Of a stretch of 64,000 bases of DNA, positions 1 through 8,684 are shown piece by piece. The stretch comes from JAGVSV01 sp050952845 (lineage in GTDB: Bacteria; Bacillota; Clostridia; Christensenellales; Aristaeellaceae). Numbering within the stretch: the first letter of the stretch is position 1; the number at the start of each line of letters is the position of its first letter. The stretch is taken from contig JBMNLP010000001.1 in the NCBI GenBank assembly GCA_050952845.1, forward strand, positions 1-64,000, written 5' to 3'. Position numbers and translations under genes: made by a program. A model generated the notes under the pieces. It made no database searches. It saw only the letters and a program-made list of their open reading frames with translations, and was not told where the DNA came from.

Positions 1-45
1 CCCCGCCCGTTGCACAAAACTACTCCGCCAGAGATTTTGACCCCC

Positions 46-405
46 CTACCGTCTTGCCCATCGTTCTCCTTCGCGAGCAGTGAGCGATGAGTGACATTTC
101 TTGCACAGGCTCATAAGGTTATTGTCTGCATTGGTTCCGCCTTTGGATAAAGGGATAATATGATGTACCTCTTCGGCTGGTGTAAGCCTTCCGTACTTTT
201 GGCACTCCTCGCAAAGCGGATGCTCTGAGATATATCTGTCCCTGATGCGTTTCCAGCTCCTGCCGTAGCGTTTTCTTGTTTGGGGATCTCGTTCGTATTT
301 GTTGTAATAAGCATCCTCTTGCCTTTGATGCATGTCGCAGTACCTTCCGTCCGTCAGTTCAGGACAGCCGGGAAAGGAGCAAGGCCTTTTTGGTTTTCTT
401 GGCAT
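46..405 (-). CDS. HNH endonuclease (phage type)
   Basis: A 119-residue HNH nuclease of the kind that sits just before the terminase genes of many tailed phages and helps DNA packaging or cos cleavage. An N-terminal Cys/His group (CSFPGCPE and CDMHQ) is followed by CEEC at about residues 66-69, the HNH core VHHIIPLSKGGTN at about 81-93, and the closing CKKCH at about 101-105, giving a zinc-binding beta-beta-alpha-metal fold. AAGGAGGTG lies just upstream of the ATG. It is the last gene of the leftward early block; phage logic puts the terminase small subunit next, beyond the window edge. The domain call is firm; the packaging role is inferred from usual gene order. Confidence 0.9.
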   Translation of the reverse strand: MPRKPKRPCSFPGCPELTDGRYCDMHQRQEDAYYNKYERDPQTRKRYGRSWKRIRDRYISEHPLCEECQKYGRLTPAEEVHHIIPLSKGGTNADNNLMSLCKKCHSSLTAREGERWARR

Positions 406-426
406 CTGGCCACCTCCTTTACGGGT

Positions 427-464
427 ATAAAAAAAGCCCTCACAGGTTCATCCCATGAAGGCTT
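427..464 (-). terminator. Rho-independent terminator
   Basis: On the minus strand an imperfect stem (AAGCCTTC pairing with GAGGGCTT, one mismatch, arms within 434-464) is followed by a run of seven T. It lies directly downstream of the small gene at 528-770 and before the HNH gene. Confidence 0.75.
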
Positions 465-527
465 ATCCATAATTTTTCACAATACCATTATATTTGGATT
501 TATAATGAATTTCATCTCATAAAAATC

Positions 528-770
528 TCATCTGGAATATTGAACAACACATTTGCTATTTGACCATGGCATCTTACCGTTATAATACTTATCGGAGATA
601 TACCGCTGCATATCGGGTGGTAAAGCTGCAAGCAAAAGATAAGCCTTTTTTCTATCTTCCTCTAACTCCTGGGTGCTTTTATAGAAGGAACATTTATCTT
701 GCTGACACTTGTGTACAGTCAGGATATTGCAGCCATTCCTTCCGTTACTGCCAAAACAATTATCGTACAT
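528..770 (-). CDS. Small phage protein with a Cys cluster
   Basis: An 80-residue protein with GGGAGTGA six bases before the ATG. The first half has four cysteines (C5, C14, and CQQDKC at about 22-27) followed by SFYKS, then an E/K-rich helix and the ending KYYNGKMPW. The Cys spacing suggests a small metal-binding knuckle. I recall similar short proteins between the early regulator and the HNH gene in clostridial prophages, but none with an assigned function, so none is claimed. It is bracketed by its own terminator (427-464) and the one after the upstream gene (797-818), so it is probably transcribed separately. Confidence 0.65.
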   Translation of the reverse strand: MYDNCFGSNGRNGCNILTVHKCQQDKCSFYKSTQELEEDRKKAYLLLAALPPDMQRYISDKYYNGKMPWSNSKCVVQYSR

Positions 771-796
771 CTTTCTTCACTCCCGTTTTATGTCAT

Positions 797-818
797 AAGA
801 AAAAGCCCCGAAGGGCTT
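797..818 (-). terminator. Rho-independent terminator with UUCG tetraloop
   Basis: On the minus strand AAGCCC-TTCG-GGGCTT (803-818) is followed by TTTCTT. The UUCG loop is an especially stable tetraloop. It closes the transcript of the ArpU-like gene at 897-1352. Confidence 0.85.
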
Positions 819-896
819 ATGCGTTTTAATGTCATTTTTTCACGATATCATTATATATTGGATACCTGTGTCTTACATCTCATAAAAATCTCATTA

Positions 897-1352
897 CTAC
901 TTCCCGTATAAAAGCAGTGCCAGATGATTAAGTGCCTTGTCCTTCCTACGGTACACCTGTGCTCTTTCAAGAAACAGCTTCTCTCCGATGTTTGCTACAG
1001 CTTCTGTCTTGCTCACATCATTAACAAAAAATTCTGTCAGTATAAACTGTTCTTCCTCCGACAGGGCTTCCCAAGCAGGCTTGAACCACTCCATATATTC
1101 TAATGCCCGTCTGTAACGTTCTTTCAACACATCAATCTCGTCAAGGCAAGCAGCAAGGCGTTCTTCGCCGCTTTTGGGATTGTGTTTGCCCGGAACTCCG
1201 GTAATCTTTGCACTATGAGGGCTTGTCATACGGGTTTCAACTTCATATATATCCTCATCACTGTGTTCAATAATGTACTGCATGCTGCTGTAATCTTTCA
1301 AAGCTTCAACAGCAGCTGCTTTTTTATCTAAATACTGCCATGCAATCAGCAT
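897..1352 (-). CDS. ArpU-like phage transcriptional regulator
   Basis: The start is placed at the ATG at 1352 because GGAGGTG lies five bases upstream; the frame is open further upstream (to 1472) but without a ribosome site. The product has 151 residues. It begins MLIAWQYLDKK, has a charged central helix, then a C-terminal part (FKPAWEALSEEEQFILTEFF, then a helix-turn-helix-like stretch ending HLALLLYGK) resembling sigma-70 region 4-like late regulators such as ArpU and RinA of Gram-positive phages. Such proteins switch on late or structural operons, which fits its place just before the packaging side of the prophage. No operator was identified. The family call rests on gene position and length as much as on sequence. 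Confidence 0.6.
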   Translation of the reverse strand: MLIAWQYLDKKAAAVEALKDYSSMQYIIEHSDEDIYEVETRMTSPHSAKITGVPGKHNPKSGEERLAACLDEIDVLKERYRRALEYMEWFKPAWEALSEEEQFILTEFFVNDVSKTEAVANIGEKLFLERAQVYRRKDKALNHLALLLYGK

Positions 1353-1458
1353 ATCGCACCTCCAAAAAATCAAGATAAAAAACCTTGATCTTTGAAGCAG
1401 TGTGCTTATTTGCGTTGCTTTGCAGTGCTTGTTTCCTTGTTCGTTATGTCTTCGTTCT

Positions 1459-1746
1459 TTATAGAAGGCCATGCTTTTCCATAATAGCCTTCACCTCATC
1501 TACCGAATGGACAACCGCTGCCACTCCTCCGGCATTGAGGATTTTCCTTATAGTTGCTTCCTGTAGTTTTGTTGTCTTTCCCGATGGGGTTTTTATTTCA
1601 AAAGCTATAAACCGCCCATTTACACAGGCAATAATGTCCGGTATCCCCGCTGTCCCGTACATACCACCATGTTCCTTCCAACAGAAACACCCCGGTACTG
1701 TCTTTAAGTACCGCAGTACTTTAGTCACAATACTTCTTTCAGACAT
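1459..1746 (-). CDS. VRR-NUC domain nuclease
   Basis: A 95-residue stand-alone VRR-NUC protein of the PD-(D/E)XK nuclease superfamily. The diagnostic GIPDIIACVNGRFIAFEIK is present: the D of GIPD, then E and K of FEIK, are the metal-binding catalytic residues, and an upstream E/H stretch (FCWKEHGGMYG) completes the fold. The length is usual for phage versions, which are thought to act as structure-specific nucleases or in recombination. A GGAGGATG ribosome site lies before the ATG. It lies between the PrimPol gene and the ArpU-like gene, separated from the former by the hexamer repeat array. The family call is firm; the substrate is unknown. Confidence 0.9.
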   Translation of the reverse strand: MSERSIVTKVLRYLKTVPGCFCWKEHGGMYGTAGIPDIIACVNGRFIAFEIKTPSGKTTKLQEATIRKILNAGGVAAVVHSVDEVKAIMEKHGLL

Positions 1747-1767
1747 AACCGCTCATCCTCCAAAAAT

Positions 1768-2035
1768 GTTACCTTTTTCCCTCTTATAACCTCGTAACGT
1801 CCAAAAAAGGCATCTCATAAATCAGCTTCCCAAGCGCTTTTCAGGATTTTGTTACCTTGTTACCTCTTTTTGGGGTAGGTGTATACACAAATATTTTTAT
1901 TTTTATATTTTTTTAGTCTTAAAAAGCAATGGTACTTTCGCGCGTATATATAAAGTTTAGGTAACAAAGGTAACATCGGTAACAAGTGGCTATTCATCAG
2001 CGTTTCTGGCGTTACCTTTTTGTTACCTTGTTACC
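1768..2035. repeat. GTTACC/GGTAAC hexamer array beside an AT-rich stretch (origin-like)
   Basis: The gene-free stretch 1747-2045 holds nine copies of one hexamer. GTTACC is at 1768, 1851 and 1859; GGTAAC at 1960, 1969 and 1978; GTTACC again at 2011, 2022 and 2030. The last six form two facing triplets with 8-11 base periods, able to pair as a large hairpin. An extremely AT-rich tract (about 1887-1917) lies between the first three copies and the rest. Iterons plus an easily melted tract, next to a PrimPol/helicase gene, is the usual composition of a phage or plasmid origin. Binding-site or recombination-site roles are alternatives. Confidence 0.6.
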
Positions 2036-2045
2036 TTTTTCGAGG

Positions 2046-4601
2046 TTAAATAGGCTCAATATCTGTGATTTCAAAGCCGCTCACATCGCATCGCTCTTTT
2101 AATATCGAAAAATCAAGAGCCCAGGCTTTCTTAGTTTCATTCCCGAAACGCATCGTTTTATTGCTCTCCAGAAAAAAGTCACTTTGCCTCAACTGCTTCA
2201 GAAATTGGTTATACGGAAGGCATTCCCCTGTGATTGCATAATCGCGCCTGTACTTGGTATAGCGGTCATATACATCGCAGAAACGAATCCCGATAACCTT
2301 GCCATCTTTATCAAAAGTGTAGTCTTGATTCGGAGCCAGTTTCATCCGGGCCATGATTTCCAGCGTCTGTTCTACAATGGTCTTGTTATTGCTACCGCCA
2401 TCCAGCAAGTACTCCTGTACACCGTTCTGAAGATATCGAATACATGTCACTTTGTTAATGGGAAACACTTCAGCCCACGTTACATTAAGGAATTCACACA
2501 GTTTGTTTACTAGGCTCAATCCGGCATAGCAACAGGCGAGATTATTGACGATACGAGATGGAAACTCATCAGATATCTCTGACTTTGCTTCCTCATACCA
2601 CTTCTCTGCCTCAGCAACCGATACTCTGAGTGCTATATCCAGCAGGCTTCGACCGAAACTGCCAAGCAGATCCGCTTTTGCACACAGCTTATAAAATGCT
2701 TGTCTATGGCTGGCTGGTTTTAAGTCCTTCTTGCTGAATAGCAATTCTATGCTCCGTTCTCTGATGGCCGCTTCATCCGGCGATTCCTCACCAGCTACAA
2801 TAATAGGTGCCAACAGTTCATAAGTAACAGCACTTTGATCCGCCCTACCGCGGACACCTTCATGGCCGTCATATGCATCTCGAAGATGGTTGTATAAGGC
2901 ATTTAGCCTTAACTTATCTATCTTTGAAGGCTTAAACTCATCCATCAACTGTGGTATCAGATTCGATGATGCAGATTCCTTCATCAGCGTAAATGCAGTA
3001 ACCTGTGTAGCCGCGCGGATTTTACTGCACGAAAATACCGGCAGAATAACCCGCTCCAATGTATTACTTTTTCCGCTGCCTTGTTCTCCGACAAGCAATA
3101 AATGAGGAAACTTGATACCTGATTTTTTTAGATGCGGTTTGATAAAGCACCCGGCCACCCAGGCCATTACTGATACCGTTTTTATTGGTTCGTTATAGCT
3201 GAGGAGCCATTCACCAAGCATAATAAGCTGTTTCTTTGTCAATGGCTCAAAGGTTAGGATATCGGTTGTTATGCTTTTATACTTATCAAGCTGCACGATA
3301 TCTTCAACAATGTTACCTCCGGCTTCAATGGCACCGTCCGTTGAAACATAAACCATCCGCCCGCCATGCTCATAAATCCCAAGAGCCTTGACCCCTGTTT
3401 TCCTTACCCACTCCATTTCAGATATATAACCTTTCAGCAGTTCCAAATCTCCTTCTGAGCCAAAATAGCCTAAGGATATTGTCCGGCGGTTCAAGATATT
3501 TTTAAATTTTTGGATGTTATTGAAGTCGGTAGTCATAAATGTCTGACGGTATATTTCATCACGGATTGTAATAAGGTCAGCAGTCATCTGCGTTTCATCT
3601 TCCGATACAATCATCTCCACCGGTTGAATGATAAAATTTGTTATAGGATACACACTTTCGCCTCTGGTGCGGTAATACCTGCCCTCATGTTCAAAGATAA
3701 CTGACTCGCTTTCGCGGCTGTATACGTTCTCTGTGACTTCAATGGCCTTATCCAGTGTCTCCTGCCCATATGTTGCTCCACTTGCATGATGTACAGTATC
3801 CCACTTTTCCCGGAATAACCCGGAATTTCTAAACAGCCTGTCCATCTGCTCTTTGTTTTTGCCTGACCAGAAAGCCAGCATACAGCAAAGAGCAAGATCG
3901 GCTTCGGACTGGCTCGGATACCCTGCTTCCTGCCATTTTCCTTCCCATAGCAGATTAAATTCCTTATGGTTTTCGGCTGTCCGGGCTTTCTCCAGAATTT
4001 CTTCGTCTGTAAGCGGCTCTAACTTAAAATTTTTACGGTCTTTTCTGCTTTTCCCTTTCCGCTTTTTACTTTTGATATAGTTCTCATGTATCCAGGCCAG
4101 TGCTCCATTATCTTCAGCAATGTAATCAGGAGTCCCTGGCAGTCGCTCGCCAGTCATTGTGAAGTATCTGCTGTGGGCATACATTTCAACGCCGGTTTTA
4201 GTGTTTTTATTGCCCTTGGCAGGCATCTCCCCTTTATAGAAAATATGAAGCCCAGTTCCTGAAGGGCTGATTTCCGTATAGGACGGAAACCGCTCAAGGA
4301 TATCCTTGGCGGTATCGCTTAATTCCCCAGTGTTTTTGTCTCGGCAGTGATCTATGTCTATCCCTACTAAACCTCCGCTTTTTGCGAATACAAAACCTAA
4401 TCCGGTATAGAGATATTGTTCTTTTGCCGCAATCGCATCGTCAAGGGTCGACCAGTCGTTTGGGTTAGTGCTTGAGGCTTTTCTACCAGTTAAGGGATTA
4501 TAAGGGATTTTACTGTCTCTTCCGTCCTTTGTGTTTGGTTCCAGACGCCAGCAGATCCATTGCTTCCGGTTTGCCAATTCTTTAGGGAATGAGATGCTCA
4601 T
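2046..4601 (-). CDS. PrimPol-helicase replication protein
   Basis: An 851-residue two-module replication protein. Residues 1 to about 170 form a primase-polymerase-like domain of the kind in phage NrS-1 polymerase and VapE-type proteins: WICWRLEPN, the acidic metal motif GLVGIDIDHC, then SPSGTGLHIFYKG. The middle is helical with a HEGRYYRTRG segment. The C-terminal half has an ATPase with Walker A GEQGSGKSN, a plausible Walker B (LMDEFKP) and a VAGEESPDEAAIRERS stretch as in phage D5/VapE helicases. It should unwind and prime the element's DNA, working with the PolA-type polymerase. AGGAGGTG precedes the ATG, which overlaps the end of the upstream gene by four bases. The nearby hexamer array may be its binding site (inference). 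Confidence 0.85.
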   Translation of the reverse strand: MSISFPKELANRKQWICWRLEPNTKDGRDSKIPYNPLTGRKASSTNPNDWSTLDDAIAAKEQYLYTGLGFVFAKSGGLVGIDIDHCRDKNTGELSDTAKDILERFPSYTEISPSGTGLHIFYKGEMPAKGNKNTKTGVEMYAHSRYFTMTGERLPGTPDYIAEDNGALAWIHENYIKSKKRKGKSRKDRKNFKLEPLTDEEILEKARTAENHKEFNLLWEGKWQEAGYPSQSEADLALCCMLAFWSGKNKEQMDRLFRNSGLFREKWDTVHHASGATYGQETLDKAIEVTENVYSRESESVIFEHEGRYYRTRGESVYPITNFIIQPVEMIVSEDETQMTADLITIRDEIYRQTFMTTDFNNIQKFKNILNRRTISLGYFGSEGDLELLKGYISEMEWVRKTGVKALGIYEHGGRMVYVSTDGAIEAGGNIVEDIVQLDKYKSITTDILTFEPLTKKQLIMLGEWLLSYNEPIKTVSVMAWVAGCFIKPHLKKSGIKFPHLLLVGEQGSGKSNTLERVILPVFSCSKIRAATQVTAFTLMKESASSNLIPQLMDEFKPSKIDKLRLNALYNHLRDAYDGHEGVRGRADQSAVTYELLAPIIVAGEESPDEAAIRERSIELLFSKKDLKPASHRQAFYKLCAKADLLGSFGRSLLDIALRVSVAEAEKWYEEAKSEISDEFPSRIVNNLACCYAGLSLVNKLCEFLNVTWAEVFPINKVTCIRYLQNGVQEYLLDGGSNNKTIVEQTLEIMARMKLAPNQDYTFDKDGKVIGIRFCDVYDRYTKYRRDYAITGECLPYNQFLKQLRQSDFFLESNKTMRFGNETKKAWALDFSILKERCDVSGFEITDIEPI

Positions 4602-5023
4602 TTACACCGCACCTCCTCGCATCGTTCATTAAAATACCGGATCGGAATGCTGCGCTGCTTTGCCTTTTCAATCTCAATGGACATCCCTTTAGTAATTTTT
4701 CTGCCAAATACCCACACTTCTGAGCACTTTGACATCAATACCATGCCAAAGTACAAGCCCAGATTTCGCATTTGTTCATCATCGTCGTCCATAAACTGCG
4801 GAAACAAGAGGTGCGGAGCAATAGGTATGCAATTCCTGCTCACTGCAAAGCGGCAGTACCCCTGAGCCTTACGGATATTACGTTCTATATCACCAGCATA
4901 TGGGCTGCAGATAAATACCATCGGTCTGTAAGGCGCTTTCCTGGCCTCTCGCTCAATCCTAAGCAGTGCTTCATAAGGTGTGGGGTCGTAATATCCTTCC
5001 GCGTTAAACTTGCTGATACTCAT
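4598..5023 (-). CDS. DUF4406-like protein (deoxyribosyltransferase-like fold)
   Basis: A 141-residue protein with the Rossmann-like pattern of DUF4406 and nucleoside 2-deoxyribosyltransferase-like proteins: VFICSPYAGDIERNI at about residues 31-45, APHLLFPQF at about 69-77, and VWVFGRKITKGMSIEIEKA at about 103-121. Phage copies are common beside replication genes and may act on nucleotides, but no reaction is established, so only the fold is claimed. The ribosome site AGGGGGT is clear. It overlaps the PrimPol start by four bases, so the two are probably translationally coupled. Confidence 0.75.
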   Translation of the reverse strand: MSISKFNAEGYYDPTPYEALLRIEREARKAPYRPMVFICSPYAGDIERNIRKAQGYCRFAVSRNCIPIAPHLLFPQFMDDDDEQMRNLGLYFGMVLMSKCSEVWVFGRKITKGMSIEIEKAKQRSIPIRYFNERCEEVRCK

Positions 5024-5038
5024 GGTATTACCCCCTGC

Positions 5039-5827
5039 CTATGCGCTTTTTTGTTCACGTTCGATTACAGGCAATATACCTTTCTTGTTTTTAAGAAGGT
5101 CATAGATAAATAGCCTTCCTTTTTGTGTCCAATATGTGTGCATTACGCTTCTTTCTGCATCAATAGCATGAGTCTTGGACTGCGTGTATCCTTGATCGGC
5201 GTACTCCTGATATAAAAGCCAGCAGTTTCCCATTTTGTACTGTACTCCAAGCTCATGAAGCAGCTTATTGAAAGCGCGGCCAGACATTCCGTAATCCTTG
5301 GCAATCTTGCTGATCGGCACAAGGCTTTTATTTTGCAATATAAGATCATAATAGCTCGCTTTGGGCTTCAACTCACTGATAATCTGTTTATTCTTTGCAT
5401 TTTCTATTTCCAAAGCTTTCCGTCTGTCGCGTTCTGCCTTTAGTTCAGAGAAAATCCTGATACCATACTCCGGATTAGAAATCATCTCTTCGATAACTTT
5501 ATCTGTAGCATAAACTCCATATTTTCTGATCGTGGGCAGCACTTCATCAAAGACCCATCTTTCAAAGCGTTCAGCAGCAGGAAGCTTTGATTTAACAATT
5601 AATCGGAAAAGATCTCCTTCCGGAATAAATTTTATATCCTGCTCACCGCCACTTGTAAGGACTCGGTGTTTCACCGACCCCTTTGTATGTCTCTTAATTG
5701 CATCGTAGGGATCTAAGTATCCAAGCATCCTCGCGCAATCTGCCGCAGGGAAGTATTCCTTTCCATCAATAACGAGTACTTTAAGTTCGCCAAATTCTGT
5801 ATTCTTAAAAACCTGTAAATTATTCAT
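5039..5827 (-). CDS. BRO-N / KilAC-type phage antirepressor
   Basis: A 262-residue antirepressor with two modules. Residues 1 to about 105 match a BRO-N DNA-binding domain (VFKNTEFGELKVLVIDGKE, AADCARMLGYLDPYDAIKRH, IPEGDLFRLIVKSKLPAAERFERWVFDEVLPTIRKYG). A helical linker (about 120-155) follows, then a KilAC/ANT-like domain (SKIAKDYGMSGRAFNKLLHELGVQYK). Such proteins counter prophage repressors or modulate early genes. Here it lies inside the replication block, five bases after the polymerase gene ends, rather than in the immunity region, so it is expressed with the replication genes. GGAGGATTG precedes the ATG. Confidence 0.9.
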   Translation of the reverse strand: MNNLQVFKNTEFGELKVLVIDGKEYFPAADCARMLGYLDPYDAIKRHTKGSVKHRVLTSGGEQDIKFIPEGDLFRLIVKSKLPAAERFERWVFDEVLPTIRKYGVYATDKVIEEMISNPEYGIRIFSELKAERDRRKALEIENAKNKQIISELKPKASYYDLILQNKSLVPISKIAKDYGMSGRAFNKLLHELGVQYKMGNCWLLYQEYADQGYTQSKTHAIDAERSVMHTYWTQKGRLFIYDLLKNKKGILPVIEREQKSA

Positions 5828-5831
5828 AACA

Positions 5832-7754
5832 TCAATCCTCCATTTCTTTCATTTCTCCAAAATTTCTCCCTACCGAAGCCTCTGCCACAATAGGTACATC
5901 AAATTCAGGGAAGGGTTGTGTTTCCATACACTCTTTTATAAAAACAACTGCTTCGTCCGCCTTGTCTTCCGGTAATTCAAAAACCAGCTCGTCATGTATC
6001 TGCAGTATAGGTTTCAGCCAGAGCCTTTCGGGAAGTCCACTGATGATGCGCCCACAGGCAAGCTTTAGAATATCTGCCGCTGTACCTTGAATAGGTGTAT
6101 TTAATGCGCACCGCTCGGCAAAGGACTTCTTGCCCCAATCTGATGACCGAATTCCCAGCAGGTATCTTCGCCTGCCCAGCCATGTTTCTGTATAGCAGCT
6201 TACAGCAGCTCGCTTTTTAACCTCATCCTGCCATTTGGCAAGACCGGGGTATCCGGATTTCAAGTTTTGAATGATGGTCTCACATTCGGACAAAGTTGGG
6301 TTCAGCCCAGCTTTAAATTTAAGTGTTCTCTGTAAGCCAGTAGGAAACAGGCCATAGAACACACCGAAATTGCAGTTTTTTGCAATGGTCCTGCGCTCTT
6401 TATAATGTGGAGCATTTTTGTCTGCTGCCTCCTCAAAAGGAATGCGGTAAATAACAGAAGTGGTCTGAGCATGGATATCACCGCCAGTACGATAGGTTTC
6501 CAGCATACGTTTGTCCCTGCAATAAAACGCTCCGACGCGCAGTTCTATCTGTGAAAAGTCAAGGGATAAAATAGCCTTTCCTTCCGGTGCAATAATAAAT
6601 TTCCGTACGCCTATTGGGTCATTGTCTTTCTGCGGGCAATTCTGCATATTCGGGTTTCTTGACGCAAATCTGCCTGTCTCTGTCCCCAATGGTATAAGGT
6701 CCGGATGAATCCTGCCGGTATCCTCATCAATAAATCGAAGATAACCGTCTATATAGGTGGATTTGAGTTTGCCCCATTTGCGGTACTCTTGCACCAGATC
6801 AAATAAGCGAGCAAGTTCAGGCCTGTTGGATTCACACCATTCTTTTAATAGGATCATGGTTTCATCATCGGCAGCTTCCTGATGTTTTGCGGTCGTTTTC
6901 ATTACCGGAAGACCGAGATCCACAAAAAGATATTTTTTAAATGCTGAAGTTGAAGCATTTGCCCCTATTTCTACGTTGCCGATAATTCCGGCAATCTCTT
7001 TTCTGATACTGACAATCTTTTCTGCAGCTTCCGCTTGTTTCTTCAGCATGGCTGACTTATCCACCAATATGCCGTTATACTTCATTATCCCGACATATAC
7101 TGATGTAGGCGATTCTACCTCTTCCACAATAGTTCTGTGTTTGGATAAAAATCTATCAAACCACTGATTGAAAACATGATACAAGCGAAGAGTGTAGTCG
7201 CTGTCAGCACAAGCGTAGCGGACAGTCTTCTCATCCTGAGGGTTCAATGCATCGAAAAACCTACCTTCAGTAACCGTTGAGAATTCTGTCATTTCTGCTT
7301 TACAGAGTGCAGGCGCAAGCGTTTTAAGTCCGCTGTCAGCAAGACTTCTGAACTCCCACTTGCTTTTTAATGTAAGTTGTGATGCTGCAATCGTGTCATA
7401 GCAAGGCTTTTGAAGGACGATACCTCTCGCGTAAAGGAACATAGACTCAAAAGCCAGATTATGAGCAACTTTTATTACATCTTTTGATTCGAATAGTAAT
7501 TTCAGATAATCCCATATTGCCGCCTGGTTATCTGCATTTCGCCCGCTACGATGTTTAAGTGGGACATATATAGCAGTCCCTTCTGATACTGAAAAACTGA
7601 TCCCTGTAATATCTGCTTTATGAGCATCCAGAGCTGCACTTTTATCGTTCCTCCATTTATCGCGGGGTGACGTTTCAAAGTCGAAAGCAAATAGGACAGT
7701 GTTTTTCAGATACTCTTTTATTTCAGACAGCATATAAACACATTTGTATCCCAT
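5832..7754 (-). CDS. Phage family A DNA polymerase with 3'-5' exonuclease
   Basis: A 640-residue PolA-type polymerase lacking the 5' nuclease domain, as in many phages. The proofreading domain is intact by motif: FDFETSP at about residues 24-30 (Exo I), VAHNLAFESMF (Exo II) and YACADSDYTLRLYH (Exo III). The polymerase palm and fingers show LSLDFSQIELRVGAFY (motif A), RRTIAKNCNFGVFYG (O helix, motif B) and IHDELVFELPED (motif C with HDE). It should replicate the element with the PrimPol/helicase. AAAGGAG precedes the ATG at 7754; a second in-frame ATG at 7733 is possible but has no better site. Confidence 0.95.
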   Translation of the reverse strand: MGYKCVYMLSEIKEYLKNTVLFAFDFETSPRDKWRNDKSAALDAHKADITGISFSVSEGTAIYVPLKHRSGRNADNQAAIWDYLKLLFESKDVIKVAHNLAFESMFLYARGIVLQKPCYDTIAASQLTLKSKWEFRSLADSGLKTLAPALCKAEMTEFSTVTEGRFFDALNPQDEKTVRYACADSDYTLRLYHVFNQWFDRFLSKHRTIVEEVESPTSVYVGIMKYNGILVDKSAMLKKQAEAAEKIVSIRKEIAGIIGNVEIGANASTSAFKKYLFVDLGLPVMKTTAKHQEAADDETMILLKEWCESNRPELARLFDLVQEYRKWGKLKSTYIDGYLRFIDEDTGRIHPDLIPLGTETGRFASRNPNMQNCPQKDNDPIGVRKFIIAPEGKAILSLDFSQIELRVGAFYCRDKRMLETYRTGGDIHAQTTSVIYRIPFEEAADKNAPHYKERRTIAKNCNFGVFYGLFPTGLQRTLKFKAGLNPTLSECETIIQNLKSGYPGLAKWQDEVKKRAAVSCYTETWLGRRRYLLGIRSSDWGKKSFAERCALNTPIQGTAADILKLACGRIISGLPERLWLKPILQIHDELVFELPEDKADEAVVFIKECMETQPFPEFDVPIVAEASVGRNFGEMKEMED

Positions 7755-7810
7755 GCGGTTCTCCTTTCCGCCCTATCGGAGATAGAAAGTTCCTCCGATA
7801 GGGCCTTTGA

Positions 7811-8563
7811 TCACTTAAGCGGCTCAGTAATTTCACCTGATTCAGGGTCTACATTTATTACCTCTTCACCGGCAGGTTCAGTGTCATGGCCGACTCGGGT
7901 ACTGAATGCTTTGACCTGCTCGGAAAGCTTGGATATCAACGCATATTCGTCAGCGGTCAGATCCCGATCTACAGCAAACTGAGCCTGTGAATAGGTGATA
8001 CCGCTTGAATTGGTCGCCTTTTTCAATGAAAAGCGGGTAACTACGCTGTTCGACTTTTTACCTTTAGAAAGCAGCCTTTTGATGTAGCGGGAAAACTCTT
8101 TCAACGATCCTGTTGGCAATGAGAGTATCAACGGGAAAATCTCCCCTTCACGCAGTACATATATCCTGCGGCGGTTCTTGCAGGCTTTGCTGCCGTTTTC
8201 CCCCGAACCGAACTGATTATATGGGCATTTGGCACAGCTTCCTCCGGGGTCTCCTTCGCCGGTTATACCATCAAAGCTTCCGCAATCCGGTGGGTTACTG
8301 CCTCCGGTATACTTGTCCTTGTAGTATGCATAAAGTGGATGATGATAAAGGATTACCGCTGAGAATTCCTTGACAGTATCAGGTTCTCCGGGATTCTCAC
8401 CAGGTACTTCGAATACTGTGCTGCCTGCGGACGGGATTTTTATGCGTTCAAAAGTCATGTCAAGACCGTCAAGTTCTGATGCCATTGCCTCGTCAAGATT
8501 GAAATCAGCGAGCTGAAGAAAACCTGTATTTTCGTTAATAGTTACGAGTTCATTGTTTTTCAT
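7811..8563 (-). CDS. Phage replication-block protein with four-Cys cluster
   Basis: The start at 8563 is set by GGAGG before the ATG; the frame runs further upstream without a ribosome site. The product has 250 residues. I do not recognise a named family. Visible are a conserved-looking core with CGSFDG, CAKCPYNQFGSG and CKNRRRIYVL (C-x(n)-CxxC-x(n)-C, probably one zinc site at about residues 93-130), then FPLILSLPTGSLKEFSRYIKRLL and an acidic tail ending GEITEPLK. The acidic C-terminus and the position beside the polymerase are reminiscent of single-strand DNA-binding proteins, and DUF2815-type proteins occupy this place in related phages. A binding role is inference only. Confidence 0.6.
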   Translation of the reverse strand: MKNNELVTINENTGFLQLADFNLDEAMASELDGLDMTFERIKIPSAGSTVFEVPGENPGEPDTVKEFSAVILYHHPLYAYYKDKYTGGSNPPDCGSFDGITGEGDPGGSCAKCPYNQFGSGENGSKACKNRRRIYVLREGEIFPLILSLPTGSLKEFSRYIKRLLSKGKKSNSVVTRFSLKKATNSSGITYSQAQFAVDRDLTADEYALISKLSEQVKAFSTRVGHDTEPAGEEVINVDPESGEITEPLK

Positions 8564-8684
8564 GCTTTTATACCTCCGTAAATATGAATTTGAAATGTAA
8601 TCTATATCATTGTTCTTTGAAGCATTGTTCTTCGAACAGTTATTCCTTGAACATTGATATTGGAGCATTGCTTTCTGAAGCTAT

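Noticed and set aside
1747..2045. CRISPR array suggested by short regular repeats
   Set aside because: The repeat unit is only six bases, occurs in both orientations, and spacing is 8-11 bases or irregular; there are no 23-40 base repeats, unique spacers or cas genes.
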